In this document: positions 7,688 to 16,736 of the stretch, in pieces
How positions within the stretch are numbered: position 1 is the first letter of the stretch
How the letters are laid out: each line of letters starts with the position of its first letter
Source: Nonlabens arenilitoris
GTDB lineage: Bacteria; Bacteroidota; Bacteroidia; Flavobacteriales; Flavobacteriaceae
DNA: 64,000 nt
Assembly (NCBI RefSeq): GCF_002954765.1
Contig: NZ_MTPW01000001.1
Location: 2,865,501 to 2,929,500 of the forward strand
Reading direction: 5' to 3'
The notes under the pieces: generated by a model
Seen by the model: the letters and a program-made list of their open reading frames with translations, nothing else
Databases searched by the model: none
What the model was told of the DNA's origin: nothing
Program-made: the position numbers and the translations under genes

Positions 7688-9502
7688 TTATGACATGGTA
7701 AAAGGATATTTATTTTCTCCAGTTACTTTGTCAGCTACAACGTTACGTAGCTCAATAATATTAGGGAGATTAGTATACTTAGTGAAACGTTTAAGTCCCA
7801 TAAGCATCATACGTTGTTCATCTCCTTCTGCAAAGCTTGAAATACCTTCTTCAGCTCTGTTTTGAATAATTTTTACAGCATTATAAAGATATAGTTGCGA
7901 CATTGCAATCTGTTCTTTTTGCTCTTCAACACTAGTACGTGCGATATTCTTTTGTGTTCTAAGTATAGCACTTTCTGCCATGTATATTTCAATAAGAATA
8001 TCTGATGCAGCGATAAGCAATTGTTGGTTTTCTTCTAATGCTGGCCCGAATTTTTGAACAGCACTTCCCGCAACCATTAAAAATACTTTTTTCAGTTTTT
8101 TAATCATATCCATTTCTTCAGATAAAGGTTCTGAAAAGTCTGGAGTGTCAAAAGAAGGAATAGAAGTCAACTCATTTCCTACTGCCATCGCTGGCACAAG
8201 TAAGTTTACATGACCTTTCATAGCTTTTTTAACCAGCATTCCTACTGCAAGCATACGGTTGATCTCATTAGTTCCTTCATAGATACGTGAAATACGAGCG
8301 TCACGCCATGCAGCTTCCATAGGTGCATCAGCACTGAATCCCATACCACCGTAAATCTGGATACCTTCATCACTACAGTTTTGCATATCTTCAGATACAG
8401 CTACTTTAAGAATAGAACATTCAATTGCAAATTCTTCAACACCTTTCAATTCTGCCTCGGCAAATGTTGCTCCTTCTTCTTGACGTAAGTGTATTCTATT
8501 TTCAATATCCTTTGCAGCTCTATAAGATGCACTTTCACCTACATAGGCGTTAGTAGCCATCTCAGCAAGTTTTTTTCTAATCGCACCAAACTTTGCAATA
8601 GGCGTTTTAAATTGCTCACGCTCATTTGCATAATTAGTAGCTAGAGTGATCACACGACGTTGAGCGTCTAGACAGGCAGCAGCTAATTTGATACGACCTA
8701 CATTTAATGCATTCATGGCGATTTTAAATCCTTCACCACGGCCGGCAAGCATGTTTTCTACTGGAACTAAACAGTCATTGAAGAATACCTGACGAGTAGA
8801 AGAGGAGTGTATACCCAACTTGTGTTCTTCTTCACCCATTGAGATTCCATTACTCGGGTCATTTTCAACAATAAACCCAGTTATATTTTTATCATCTTCT
8901 AATCGTGCAAAAACAACAAACACATTACAGAAACCTGCATTTGAGATCCACATTTTTTGACCATTGATCTTGTAGTGTTTACCATCTTCAGTAAGTTCTG
9001 CTTTTGTTTTTCCAGAATTTGCATCAGATCCTGCACCAGGCTCTGTTAAACAATACGCTCCAAACCACTCACCTGTAGCTAGTTTAGGAACATATTTTTT
9101 CTTTTGCTCTTCGGTACCATAAAGTGTAATAGGCATCGTACCTATTCCTGTATGAGCACCAAATGCTGTTGCTATAGATCCAGTTGCTCCAGATATATAA
9201 TCACAAACTAACATAGTAGAGACAAAGCCCATACCTAATCCATCAAATTCTTCAGGAACTGCGATTCCTAAGAATCCCATTTCTCCAGCTTTGCGCATTA
9301 CTTCTTCAGTAAGCGCATAGTCCTTCTTTTCAAAACGTTCTTTATGAGGAACGATCTCTTTATCCACAAACTCAGTTACGGATTCACGCATCATTTTTTG
9401 CTCATCAGAAAAATCTTCTGGAGTAAAAATATCTGCAGGATTTGATTCTTTTACGATGAATTGTCCACCGCGTATAATTTCTGTTTTATTTTCTGTTGAC
9501 AT
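7688..9502 (-). CDS. Acyl-CoA dehydrogenase (beta-oxidation)
   Basis: This FAD-dependent enzyme of 604 residues catalyses the first step of fatty acid beta-oxidation, acyl-CoA to trans-2-enoyl-CoA. It shows the family signatures: the FAD/substrate motif YCLTEPGAGSDANSGKT, the QIYGGMGFS segment and the catalytic-Glu region RIYEGTNEINRM. After the roughly 400-residue core there is a helical C-terminal extension of about 170 residues, typical of the larger FadE/VLCAD-like group in Bacteroidota. It is the last gene of the marR-fadB-thiolase operon, 46 bases after the thiolase gene. That gap contains a copy of the dispersed palindrome. Confidence 0.93.
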   Translation of the reverse strand: MSTENKTEIIRGGQFIVKESNPADIFTPEDFSDEQKMMRESVTEFVDKEIVPHKERFEKKDYALTEEVMRKAGEMGFLGIAVPEEFDGLGMGFVSTMLVCDYISGATGSIATAFGAHTGIGTMPITLYGTEEQKKKYVPKLATGEWFGAYCLTEPGAGSDANSGKTKAELTEDGKHYKINGQKMWISNAGFCNVFVVFARLEDDKNITGFIVENDPSNGISMGEEEHKLGIHSSSTRQVFFNDCLVPVENMLAGRGEGFKIAMNALNVGRIKLAAACLDAQRRVITLATNYANEREQFKTPIAKFGAIRKKLAEMATNAYVGESASYRAAKDIENRIHLRQEEGATFAEAELKGVEEFAIECSILKVAVSEDMQNCSDEGIQIYGGMGFSADAPMEAAWRDARISRIYEGTNEINRMLAVGMLVKKAMKGHVNLLVPAMAVGNELTSIPSFDTPDFSEPLSEEMDMIKKLKKVFLMVAGSAVQKFGPALEENQQLLIAASDILIEIYMAESAILRTQKNIARTSVEEQKEQIAMSQLYLYNAVKIIQNRAEEGISSFAEGDEQRMMLMGLKRFTKYTNLPNIIELRNVVADKVTGENKYPFTMS

Positions 9503-9526
9503 AATATCTAATATGTATTGTTATTT

Positions 9527-9542
9527 CGCTTTCGCGAAAGCG
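9527..9542. repeat. Dispersed palindrome, copy 2 (core 16 bp)
   Basis: CGCTTTCGCGAAAGCG lies in the 46-base gap between thiolase and acyl-CoA dehydrogenase, inside an operon. It therefore cannot be a simple operon boundary mark. Confidence 0.95.
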
Positions 9543-9548
9543 TAATTT

Positions 9549-10739
9549 TTAATTTAAAAACTCAAATATACCAGCGGCACCTTGTCCTGTACCTACACAC
9601 ATGGTTACCATACAGTGTTTTCCTTGATTGCCTCTTTTGCGCATTTCATCAAAGATTTGTACAGATAGTTTTGCTCCTGAACAACCTAGTGGATGACCTA
9701 ATGCGATGGCACCACCGTTAACGTTGACAATGTCTTTATTAAGTCCTAGTTCTCTTACCACAGCTACAGATTGGCTCGCAAAAGCTTCATTTAACTCAAT
9801 AAGAGCCATATCTTCTTTTTGAAGTCCAGCTTGTTTTAAAGCTTTAGGAATAGCTTCAATAGGTGCTATACCCATAATTCTAGGTTCTACAGCGGCAACA
9901 GCAAAACTTACTAGTTTTGCTATAGGCTTAATGCCCAATTCATTGACCATTTCTTCACTCATCACCAGTGTGAAAGCTGCGCCATCACTAGTTTGTGATG
10001 AGTTACCTGCTGTTACACTACCACCAGCAGCAAATACTGGTCGCAGTCTTGCTAGTGCTTCTAGACTCGTACCTTTTCTAGGACCTTCATCTTTAGTTAC
10101 GGTATAAGTTCTCGTTTTTTTCTTTCCGTCCTCATCAAGATAGGTTTCCTCTACATCTATAGGTACTATTTGATCTTGGAAACGATTTTCTGCTTGTGCT
10201 TTTAATGCTTTCATATGCGAGTCATAAGCAAATTGATCTTGCTCTTCTCTAGAAACATTATATTCATTAGCAACCTCTTCGGCAGTTAAACCCATTCCCC
10301 AGTAGTAGTCTTCATGACCTTGTTGAGCTAGACTATATGCTGGTGTAGGTTTATAACCACCCATAGGCACATAACTCATACTTTCAACACCACCAGCTAC
10401 TATACATTGAGCCATTCCAGATTGAATTCTTGCAACTGCTGCTCCAATAGCATCTAGACCAGATGCGCACCATCTATTAATACTAATACCTGGAATATCA
10501 ACTCTTTCTAGTGCTAAAAGTGATATCTGACGTGCCATGTTAAGTCCTTGTTCAGCCTCAGGCATGGCGTTACCTATAATCATGTCGTCAATACGACCTT
10601 TATCAAAATCAGGAAGATCTTTTAACATTCCCTGAATTGTTTCTGCTGCTAGCTCGTCTGGTCTTTTAAATCTAAAAACACCACGACCTGATTTTCCTAC
10701 TGCCGTTCTTTTTGCGGCAACTATATATGCATTTGTCAT
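9549..10739 (-). CDS. fadA: Acetyl-CoA C-acyltransferase (3-ketoacyl-CoA thiolase)
   Basis: This thiolase of 396 residues is of usual length and splits 3-ketoacyl-CoA with CoA to give acetyl-CoA. The nucleophilic Cys91 lies in INRWCASGLDAI, the catalytic His in GGAIALGHPLGCSGA, and the second catalytic Cys in MCVGTGQGAAGIFE. It follows the FadB-like gene by 4 bases and precedes acyl-CoA dehydrogenase, so the full cycle is encoded in one transcript. The FadA assignment is by function and context; the enzyme could also accept branched or aromatic-derived substrates. Confidence 0.93.
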   Translation of the reverse strand: MTNAYIVAAKRTAVGKSGRGVFRFKRPDELAAETIQGMLKDLPDFDKGRIDDMIIGNAMPEAEQGLNMARQISLLALERVDIPGISINRWCASGLDAIGAAVARIQSGMAQCIVAGGVESMSYVPMGGYKPTPAYSLAQQGHEDYYWGMGLTAEEVANEYNVSREEQDQFAYDSHMKALKAQAENRFQDQIVPIDVEETYLDEDGKKKTRTYTVTKDEGPRKGTSLEALARLRPVFAAGGSVTAGNSSQTSDGAAFTLVMSEEMVNELGIKPIAKLVSFAVAAVEPRIMGIAPIEAIPKALKQAGLQKEDMALIELNEAFASQSVAVVRELGLNKDIVNVNGGAIALGHPLGCSGAKLSVQIFDEMRKRGNQGKHCMVTMCVGTGQGAAGIFEFLN

Positions 10740-10743
10740 TTTC

Positions 10744-13152
10744 TTAGTTTCTTAAAGGTTTACCTTTCTGGATCATGTGTTGAAGTCTTTCAAGTGTTTT
10801 TCTTTCTCCTGTAAGACTTAAGAACGCCTCACGTTCTAGATCCAATAAATATTGCTCAGACACTAGAGTAGGAGCACTTAAATCTCCACCAGCCATTACA
10901 TAAGCAAGTTTATTTGCAATTTTTAAGTCGTGCTCACTAATGTATTTACCAGCTTTCATTGCATCTGTTCCTACTAAAAACATCCCTAAAGCTTGTTTAC
11001 CTAGTACTTTAATATCCTTGCGCATAGGTGGTTGACTATAGCCTTTGTCTGCAAGTAATCGTGCTTGTGCTTTTGCAAAAGCAATACGTCTGTTATCATT
11101 TACAACAACATGATCTACACCTTTTCTCAAGATACCTAGATCGTATGCTTCATAAGCACTAGTTGCTACTTTAGCTGTTCCTATAGTAAGGAAGTATTCT
11201 CTAAGTCTATTTAGCTCTACGTCGTTTTTCTCAAATGTGTCACTAGCTCTTAGTGCCATTTCTTTAGAACCACCACCACCTGGAATCACACCTACACCAA
11301 ATTCTACTAGACCTATATAAGTCTCAGCACTTGCAACTGCGACATCACTATGCATAGTCATCTCACATCCACCACCTAAGGCCATTTGATGTGGTGCTAC
11401 TACGGTAGGTATACTACTGTAACGCAGCCTCATTACAGTGTTTTGGAATTGTTTGATGGCCATGTTCAACTCGTCATATTCTTGCTCTACAGCCATCATA
11501 AATATCATACCGATGTTTGCTCCTACAGAGAAGTTAGCTCCATTATTTGCTACAACAAGACCGTCAAAACGATCTTCGGCAATATCGATAGCTTTGTTCA
11601 TTCCAGCTAGAACATCACCACCTATAGAATTCATTTTAGAGGTAAATTCTACATTTAAGATTCCATCACCTATATCGTGGACTGTTACACCAGAATTTTT
11701 AAATACTGGAGTGTTTGCTCTTAAGTTGTCTAGAATGATAAATCCATCCTGTCCTGGTTTCTTTACATAATCTTTATCTGGGATAGAGTAGTAGTATGTT
11801 GCTCCATCTTTTACAGTATAGAAAGAGTCAAATCCTTTTTCTAGCATTTCTGTAACCCAAGCTGCTGGTTTTTTACCAATAGCTTCCATTAATTCCACAC
11901 CTTTTGCAACTCCAACAGCATCCCAAACTTGATAAGGTCCGTGCTCCCAACCAAAACCTGCACTCATCGCATCATCTATACGGTACAATTCATCAGATAT
12001 TTCAGGAATTCTATGTTGTACATATGCAAATAAAGATGCAAATGATTTTCTATAAAAATCACCAGCTTTATCTTTTCCTTTAATTAATACAGGAAAACGA
12101 TCAGCAACGTTATCTATTGATTTAGTTAATTCTAGAGTAGCAAACTTAGCACGTGGCTGATTTACATACTCCATAGAATCTAAATCTAACGCTAGGATTT
12201 CTTTTTTACCATCGGCAGTGACATTCTTTTTATAGAAACCTTGTCCAGTTTTAGATCCCAACCACTTATTCTCCATCATCGTGTTGATGAAGTCTGGTAA
12301 TTTAAAGGTGTCTTTGTGCTCATCTTCTGGGCAATTTTCATAGACACCATTTGCAACATGTACAAGAGTATCTAATCCTACTACATCCACAGTTCTAAAG
12401 GTGGCAGACTTAGCACGTCCTATAATAGGACCAGTAAGTTTATCAACTTCAGATACAGTAAGTCCCATTTCTTTAACCGTGTGGAACAAACTCTGAATAG
12501 AGAATATACCGATACGGTTTCCTATAAATGCAGGAGTATCTTTTGCAAGAACTGATGTCTTACCTAAAAATTTCTCTCCATATTCCATTAAAAAGTCAGT
12601 AACCGCTGGATCGCAATTAGGACCAGGAACAACTTCAAATAATTTCAGATATCGCGGCGGATTGAAAAAGTGAGTTACCGCAAAGTGCTTTTGGAAATCT
12701 TCACTACGTCCTTCATTCATAAAAGAGATAGGAATACCAGAAGTATTAGATGTAATCAAAGTACCAGGTTTACGGTATTTTTCAATTTGTTCAAAAACAG
12801 ATTTCTTAATGTCTAATCTTTCAACAACTACTTCGATAATCCAGTCTGTATCTTTTATTTTAGATAAGTCATCTGTTAAATTCCCAGTAGAAATTCTGTC
12901 AGCAAATGAATTATTGTATAAAGGTGCTGGTTTGCTCTTAATAGATGCAGCAAGATTATCATTAACCATACGATTACGTACAGCTTTATCTTCTAGAGTA
13001 AGACCTTTAGCCTTTTCTTTATCAGTTAGTTCTCTAGGAACTATGTCTAATAGGAGTACTTCACAACCTATGTTTGCAAAATGGCAAGCGATACCGCTTC
13101 CCATAATTCCGGAACCTATTACGGTTACATGTTTAATTCTACGTTTTCCCAT
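10744..13152 (-). CDS. Bifunctional 3-hydroxyacyl-CoA dehydrogenase / enoyl-CoA hydratase
   Basis: This 802-residue protein performs the two middle beta-oxidation steps. The N-terminal half is the NAD-binding 3-hydroxyacyl-CoA dehydrogenase (Gly-rich loop VIGSGIMGSG, residues 11-20; catalytic His region THFFNPPRYLKLFEVVPG). The C-terminal part from about residue 485 is a crotonase-fold hydratase (ANNGANFSVGANIG, ALGGGCEMTMHSD, EFGVGVIPGGGGSKEM). This order is reversed relative to E. coli FadB and is the form common in Bacteroidota and some other phyla. It is transcribed right after marR (1-base gap) and just before the thiolase (4-base gap), which suggests a physical multienzyme complex. Confidence 0.93.
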   Translation of the reverse strand: MGKRRIKHVTVIGSGIMGSGIACHFANIGCEVLLLDIVPRELTDKEKAKGLTLEDKAVRNRMVNDNLAASIKSKPAPLYNNSFADRISTGNLTDDLSKIKDTDWIIEVVVERLDIKKSVFEQIEKYRKPGTLITSNTSGIPISFMNEGRSEDFQKHFAVTHFFNPPRYLKLFEVVPGPNCDPAVTDFLMEYGEKFLGKTSVLAKDTPAFIGNRIGIFSIQSLFHTVKEMGLTVSEVDKLTGPIIGRAKSATFRTVDVVGLDTLVHVANGVYENCPEDEHKDTFKLPDFINTMMENKWLGSKTGQGFYKKNVTADGKKEILALDLDSMEYVNQPRAKFATLELTKSIDNVADRFPVLIKGKDKAGDFYRKSFASLFAYVQHRIPEISDELYRIDDAMSAGFGWEHGPYQVWDAVGVAKGVELMEAIGKKPAAWVTEMLEKGFDSFYTVKDGATYYYSIPDKDYVKKPGQDGFIILDNLRANTPVFKNSGVTVHDIGDGILNVEFTSKMNSIGGDVLAGMNKAIDIAEDRFDGLVVANNGANFSVGANIGMIFMMAVEQEYDELNMAIKQFQNTVMRLRYSSIPTVVAPHQMALGGGCEMTMHSDVAVASAETYIGLVEFGVGVIPGGGGSKEMALRASDTFEKNDVELNRLREYFLTIGTAKVATSAYEAYDLGILRKGVDHVVVNDNRRIAFAKAQARLLADKGYSQPPMRKDIKVLGKQALGMFLVGTDAMKAGKYISEHDLKIANKLAYVMAGGDLSAPTLVSEQYLLDLEREAFLSLTGERKTLERLQHMIQKGKPLRN

Positions 13153-13153
13153 A

Positions 13154-13609
13154 TTATTTATCAGCTATGGCTTCTTGTTTAAAAATATTTTTTTGACCTA
13201 CTAGATCGTTGATTTGATAAGCAACTTCTAGAAAGGTATTCAACTTTTCTGGTTCAATGTTTTCCTTTACAACGGTATCAAATGATTTTACTACACTTTT
13301 AGAAAAGTCTCTCATCTCTTTTCCAAAATCTGTTAAGTGTATTAGGACACTACGTCCATCTTCTGGATTTTTTCTTCTTGAGATAAGACCTTTTTCCTCC
13401 ATGGTCTTTAAAGTACGGGATAGGGAAGTAGCTTCCATACCCATTTTAGGTCCTAGTGCAGTACTAGGAGTACCTTCTATAGGATCAATGCTTATTAATG
13501 CAAATCCAGTAGCCATTGTGCTACCTTTAACAGCGGCTTGTTCATTATACATTTTAGAGATAGACATCCATGTCGCTCTTAGTATATAATCTATTGTTTT
13601 ATCTCTCAT
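13154..13609 (-). CDS. MarR-family transcriptional regulator of the beta-oxidation operon
   Basis: This 151-residue winged-helix regulator has MarR features: the recognition region SLSRTLKTMEEKGLISRRKNPEDGRSVLIHLTDFGKE and dimerising terminal helices. It is the first gene of the operon that encodes the fatty acid oxidation enzymes, so it most likely represses its own operon and is relieved by an acyl-CoA or fatty acid. A near-perfect palindrome overlapping the -33 region of its promoter (13643-13660) is a good operator candidate. Confidence 0.9.
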   Translation of the reverse strand: MRDKTIDYILRATWMSISKMYNEQAAVKGSTMATGFALISIDPIEGTPSTALGPKMGMEATSLSRTLKTMEEKGLISRRKNPEDGRSVLIHLTDFGKEMRDFSKSVVKSFDTVVKENIEPEKLNTFLEVAYQINDLVGQKNIFKQEAIADK

Positions 13610-13625
13610 TTAATAAAGTTACATC

Positions 13626-13633
13626 CAAAGATA
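13626..13633 (-). promoter_or_regulatory. -7 promoter box of the marR/beta-oxidation operon
   Basis: The minus strand reads TATCTTTG, an exact TAnnTTTG match, 17 bases upstream of the ATG at 13609. The -33 position falls on the palindrome at 13643-13660. Confidence 0.55.
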
Positions 13634-13642
13634 GTAAATAAA

Positions 13643-13660
13643 TACTATGCATGCATAATA
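13643..13660. promoter_or_regulatory. Candidate MarR operator
   Basis: A perfect 12-bp palindrome (TATGCATGCATA, 13646-13657) extends to an 18-bp imperfect one with outer TA/TA. It overlaps where the -33 element should be relative to the -7 box at 13626-13633. A bound MarR dimer would block RNA polymerase. Confidence 0.5.
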
Positions 13661-13707
13661 AAATGATAAAATTTACAACGATTTCGTATTATGAAAATAA
13701 TACTTTT

Positions 13708-13727
13708 TACGCTTTCGCGAAAGCGTA
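13708..13727. repeat. Dispersed palindrome, copy 3 (20-bp perfect)
   Basis: tacgctttcgcgaaagcgta lies between the marR gene and the T9SS cluster, 5 bases from a terminator hairpin. Confidence 0.95.
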
Positions 13728-13732
13728 ATAAA

Positions 13733-13760
13733 AAAGCCTCAGTAATTAAACTGAGGCTTT
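13733..13760 (-). terminator. Terminator of the T9SS type B protein cluster
   Basis: A perfect 11-bp stem (aaagcctcagt, 13733-13743, with 13750-13760) has a 6-base loop, 22 bases past the stop at 13783. A/T runs are on both sides. Confidence 0.8.
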
Positions 13761-13782
13761 AAATCAATTAATAAATTATAGA

Positions 13783-16692
13783 CTAGTAATTTATATAAAC
13801 CCAACTAGCAGTGTCTTCTTCATCTTGATCGTTATATTGAATCACGTAGAAGTAAGTTCCTACTGGTAGTAAACCATCACCTGCTAGAGCACCTTTATTA
13901 GGGATTCCTGCAAATTCTTCATAATTACTTGCGCTAGTTTCATAAACTACTGTACCATTACGGTTAAATATTTGTAATGTAAAGTTGTTATACTGTTCAG
14001 CAAGTCCTGGGATAGAGAACGTATCATTAATTCCATCGTTATTAGGAGAGAAACCTTCTGGGAATACAATCTCACAACGTTCAAATATAATTGTGAATTG
14101 AGAGGTGTTAAAACATCCTGTTGTATTATTCTCTAATCTTGCAAATAATAAATCTGTCGTTACACCAGACTGGAATGGAACTGTATAGCTTAATGGTAAT
14201 GCATTTGTTGCATTTTGTGCATCACTATCAGTTGTGTAGTAACTAATCGTATAGTCTGCTGGATTAAGTCCATTTAAAACGGCAGTATCTTGGACAGATA
14301 ATTCAAAAAGATTTTGATTTAAATCTACTGAACCATCACAGATGTTTGTTAAATCTGGTGCATTACCTATCGCCGGCGCTGCTTGTACAGTAATGTCAAA
14401 GCTAGTTGTGCCAGAACATCCTGCGTCATTCACAAATCTTGCATAAATTGTTTCTGTACCACTTACCGTATAAACATTAGGAAGTGCTGCAGCACCACTT
14501 TCAGCATCTGCTTGTGTAGCGTGGTAGGTTACGATTCCCGTTGAACCATTTGCAACTGTAGCGTCTTGATCTGATAATGTGAAGTCAGAACTTCCATCTA
14601 AAGGTGCATCATCACAAACTTCTATATTAGCTACTGTTCCTAAAGTTGGAGCATTTAATACTACAAGATTGAATGGAGCAGTTCCAAAACAGTCTATATC
14701 ATTAATGTTTTGCAGTCTTACATAAAGTACTTGTGGAGACATCGTATTAGTATAAGGAACTGTAGTATCAATAGCTCCCATATTCATATCAGCATCTGCT
14801 TGAGACTCATGGATTGTGTAATCTACATCTACTGGGTTACCGGCTTGTGCTGCTATGGTAGGTAAGAAACTAGCTAAATCAAAATCTTCTACACCATCCT
14901 GACTTACATCATCACATATTTCATAATCTGGTATGTTACTAACTGTAGGCACAGAACTCACAGTTAACACGAAAGAGCCAATTGCAGAACAACCATCATT
15001 AATAGGTGATGTGTTGTTTTCAATGCGTACCCAAATGGTATTAGAACCTAAAGTAGCATTGTAATTTAGTGGTAATGGATTCTGACCAGCGTCTGCATCA
15101 ACAGAGTTTGCATAGTACGAAATATTAAAAGTTGCAGCGTCTTGAGTACCTAATACATCAGATGTGAATTGTGATAAATCAACGATTTCATCACCAGAGT
15201 TGTCATCATCACAGTAGTCTAATAAAGTAACATCTACTGGATCTACAATTCCGTTTTCATAAATAGTAATATCTTGAGTAAAATCTCTAACATCTCCAGA
15301 AACATTTGTTACGTTTACAGTAACAGTAAAAGTACCTGCTGAGGCATAAGTATTAGTCACAATACCAGGACCAGTAACCATTCGTGTATTACCATCACCA
15401 AAATCCCAATTCGATGCCGCAACCTGAGGTAAACAAGCAAGTACAAATTCTGTAGCATCACCTTGACATTGATCATTTACGGTAAACGAACTAGCAAAAC
15501 TAGATTGAACAAATACAGGTAAACCTTGTTGAGCTTGACCTGGAGAAATATCAATTGCTGTAGGATTATAAACAGGATTAGCTGTTTCTGGATTGATAGA
15601 TCCTAACCAAGATTGATCCCAACGGGTAACATAAATAATACCGTCTCTACCTAATTGCAATGTACCTCTTGAACCACCAGTTATATCGGCAAATTCATTT
15701 CTTGAGGAAATTATATTTGCTTGATCACATAAATCATATTGTACTAATTTTCTATTACTAGTTGCTGTTGGACTAAAAGAGCTACTAATATCATGATACA
15801 AATACTGGGACGAAGGAGAAAACTCTACACCATAAACAGGTCCATTGTCTAATTGAAGCCCAGCACCACTGAATTGACCATTACCAGGATTAAAGTCATA
15901 TAAGAATAAACCTTGATTTGTTAAGTTTTGAGTACCTATCGCTAGTTTAGTTCCATCAGGTGAAACTCTCAACATACCACGGTCTCCATTGGTTGCAGCT
16001 AGTGGAGTAGAAAAATATGGTAAACCACCATTTGCAGATTGTGCAATAGGAGCTGGTAGTACAAATGATACGTTAGGACCAGCGATACCTCTTACTTCCC
16101 AAGCAAATAACGCATTGTTATCACCAGAACCTGTAGAAACACTCGTTGCATTAGATCTACCAAAAGTCATTACATACGCATTGTTGCTTCCTGTTTGAAT
16201 AGTAGCGGCTAACTTTTCAGAAGAAGCCGCTAAAAGAACGATGTTTTTAACACCTGGAACAACATCTCCTAAGCCTCCATTCAATGCCATTTCGACTCTT
16301 GAATATACCATAGGCGAGGTGTTTCCATTTCCAGCAGTAAAAACAAAGTATACACCAGCTGTTTCAGGAGCTTTAATAATAATTGCTGCTTGCGTTGCTG
16401 ATGTTCCACCTAAAAGTCCTGTACCATTAGGCATTGGATCACCATTTCTGTTAAAAATTGTTTGGCCATCTGTGAAGAATAAAAGATTGCCGTTTTCATC
16501 GGATATTGTACCTACTCCTTCATCCTGATCAATTGTAGAGTTAGCAATAAGAGGTAATGCAGATCGATTTTGAGGATTAGGTGTAAATTCAATAGCAGCT
16601 CTTCTTCCAAAAACCCACCAGGATGATTCTTCTTGAGCTGTGACGCTAAATGAAATTACTAATGTCAGTAATAAGAGTATTGCTTTTTTCAT
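13783..16692 (-). CDS. Secreted PKD-domain protein with T9SS type B sorting domain (paralog 1)
   Basis: This protein of 969 residues has a signal peptide (1-19). A beta-rich, probably propeller-like region spans about 20-400, with recurring motifs such as GNLLFFTDGQTIF, SEKLAA and SPDGTKLAIGT. A PKD domain follows at about 425-480 (WDFGDGN), then about four 90-residue repeats opening with a CDD-type motif (for example YCDDDNSGDEIVDLS). The C-terminal sorting domain (about 880-969, FPEGFSPNNDGINDTFSI) is of the gliding-motility-associated type B class. It should be exported by Sec and T9SS to the cell surface. It is the last of three tandem paralogs. Its precise role (adhesin, gliding or glycan binding) is not shown by sequence. 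Confidence 0.85.
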   Translation of the reverse strand: MKKAILLLLTLVISFSVTAQEESSWWVFGRRAAIEFTPNPQNRSALPLIANSTIDQDEGVGTISDENGNLLFFTDGQTIFNRNGDPMPNGTGLLGGTSATQAAIIIKAPETAGVYFVFTAGNGNTSPMVYSRVEMALNGGLGDVVPGVKNIVLLAASSEKLAATIQTGSNNAYVMTFGRSNATSVSTGSGDNNALFAWEVRGIAGPNVSFVLPAPIAQSANGGLPYFSTPLAATNGDRGMLRVSPDGTKLAIGTQNLTNQGLFLYDFNPGNGQFSGAGLQLDNGPVYGVEFSPSSQYLYHDISSSFSPTATSNRKLVQYDLCDQANIISSRNEFADITGGSRGTLQLGRDGIIYVTRWDQSWLGSINPETANPVYNPTAIDISPGQAQQGLPVFVQSSFASSFTVNDQCQGDATEFVLACLPQVAASNWDFGDGNTRMVTGPGIVTNTYASAGTFTVTVNVTNVSGDVRDFTQDITIYENGIVDPVDVTLLDYCDDDNSGDEIVDLSQFTSDVLGTQDAATFNISYYANSVDADAGQNPLPLNYNATLGSNTIWVRIENNTSPINDGCSAIGSFVLTVSSVPTVSNIPDYEICDDVSQDGVEDFDLASFLPTIAAQAGNPVDVDYTIHESQADADMNMGAIDTTVPYTNTMSPQVLYVRLQNINDIDCFGTAPFNLVVLNAPTLGTVANIEVCDDAPLDGSSDFTLSDQDATVANGSTGIVTYHATQADAESGAAALPNVYTVSGTETIYARFVNDAGCSGTTSFDITVQAAPAIGNAPDLTNICDGSVDLNQNLFELSVQDTAVLNGLNPADYTISYYTTDSDAQNATNALPLSYTVPFQSGVTTDLLFARLENNTTGCFNTSQFTIIFERCEIVFPEGFSPNNDGINDTFSIPGLAEQYNNFTLQIFNRNGTVVYETSASNYEEFAGIPNKGALAGDGLLPVGTYFYVIQYNDQDEEDTASWVYINY

Positions 16693-16736
16693 AATGTACT
16701 TGATTAGGAGTAGAGTTATTTAGGGTTGTTAGTTTT

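Noticed and set aside
12809..13204. Plus-strand open frame opposite the FadB-like gene
   Set aside because: It is a shadow of a strongly supported minus-strand gene, with no recognisable features. The same holds for similar frames opposite dnaK, katG, the M28 peptidase and the T9SS genes.
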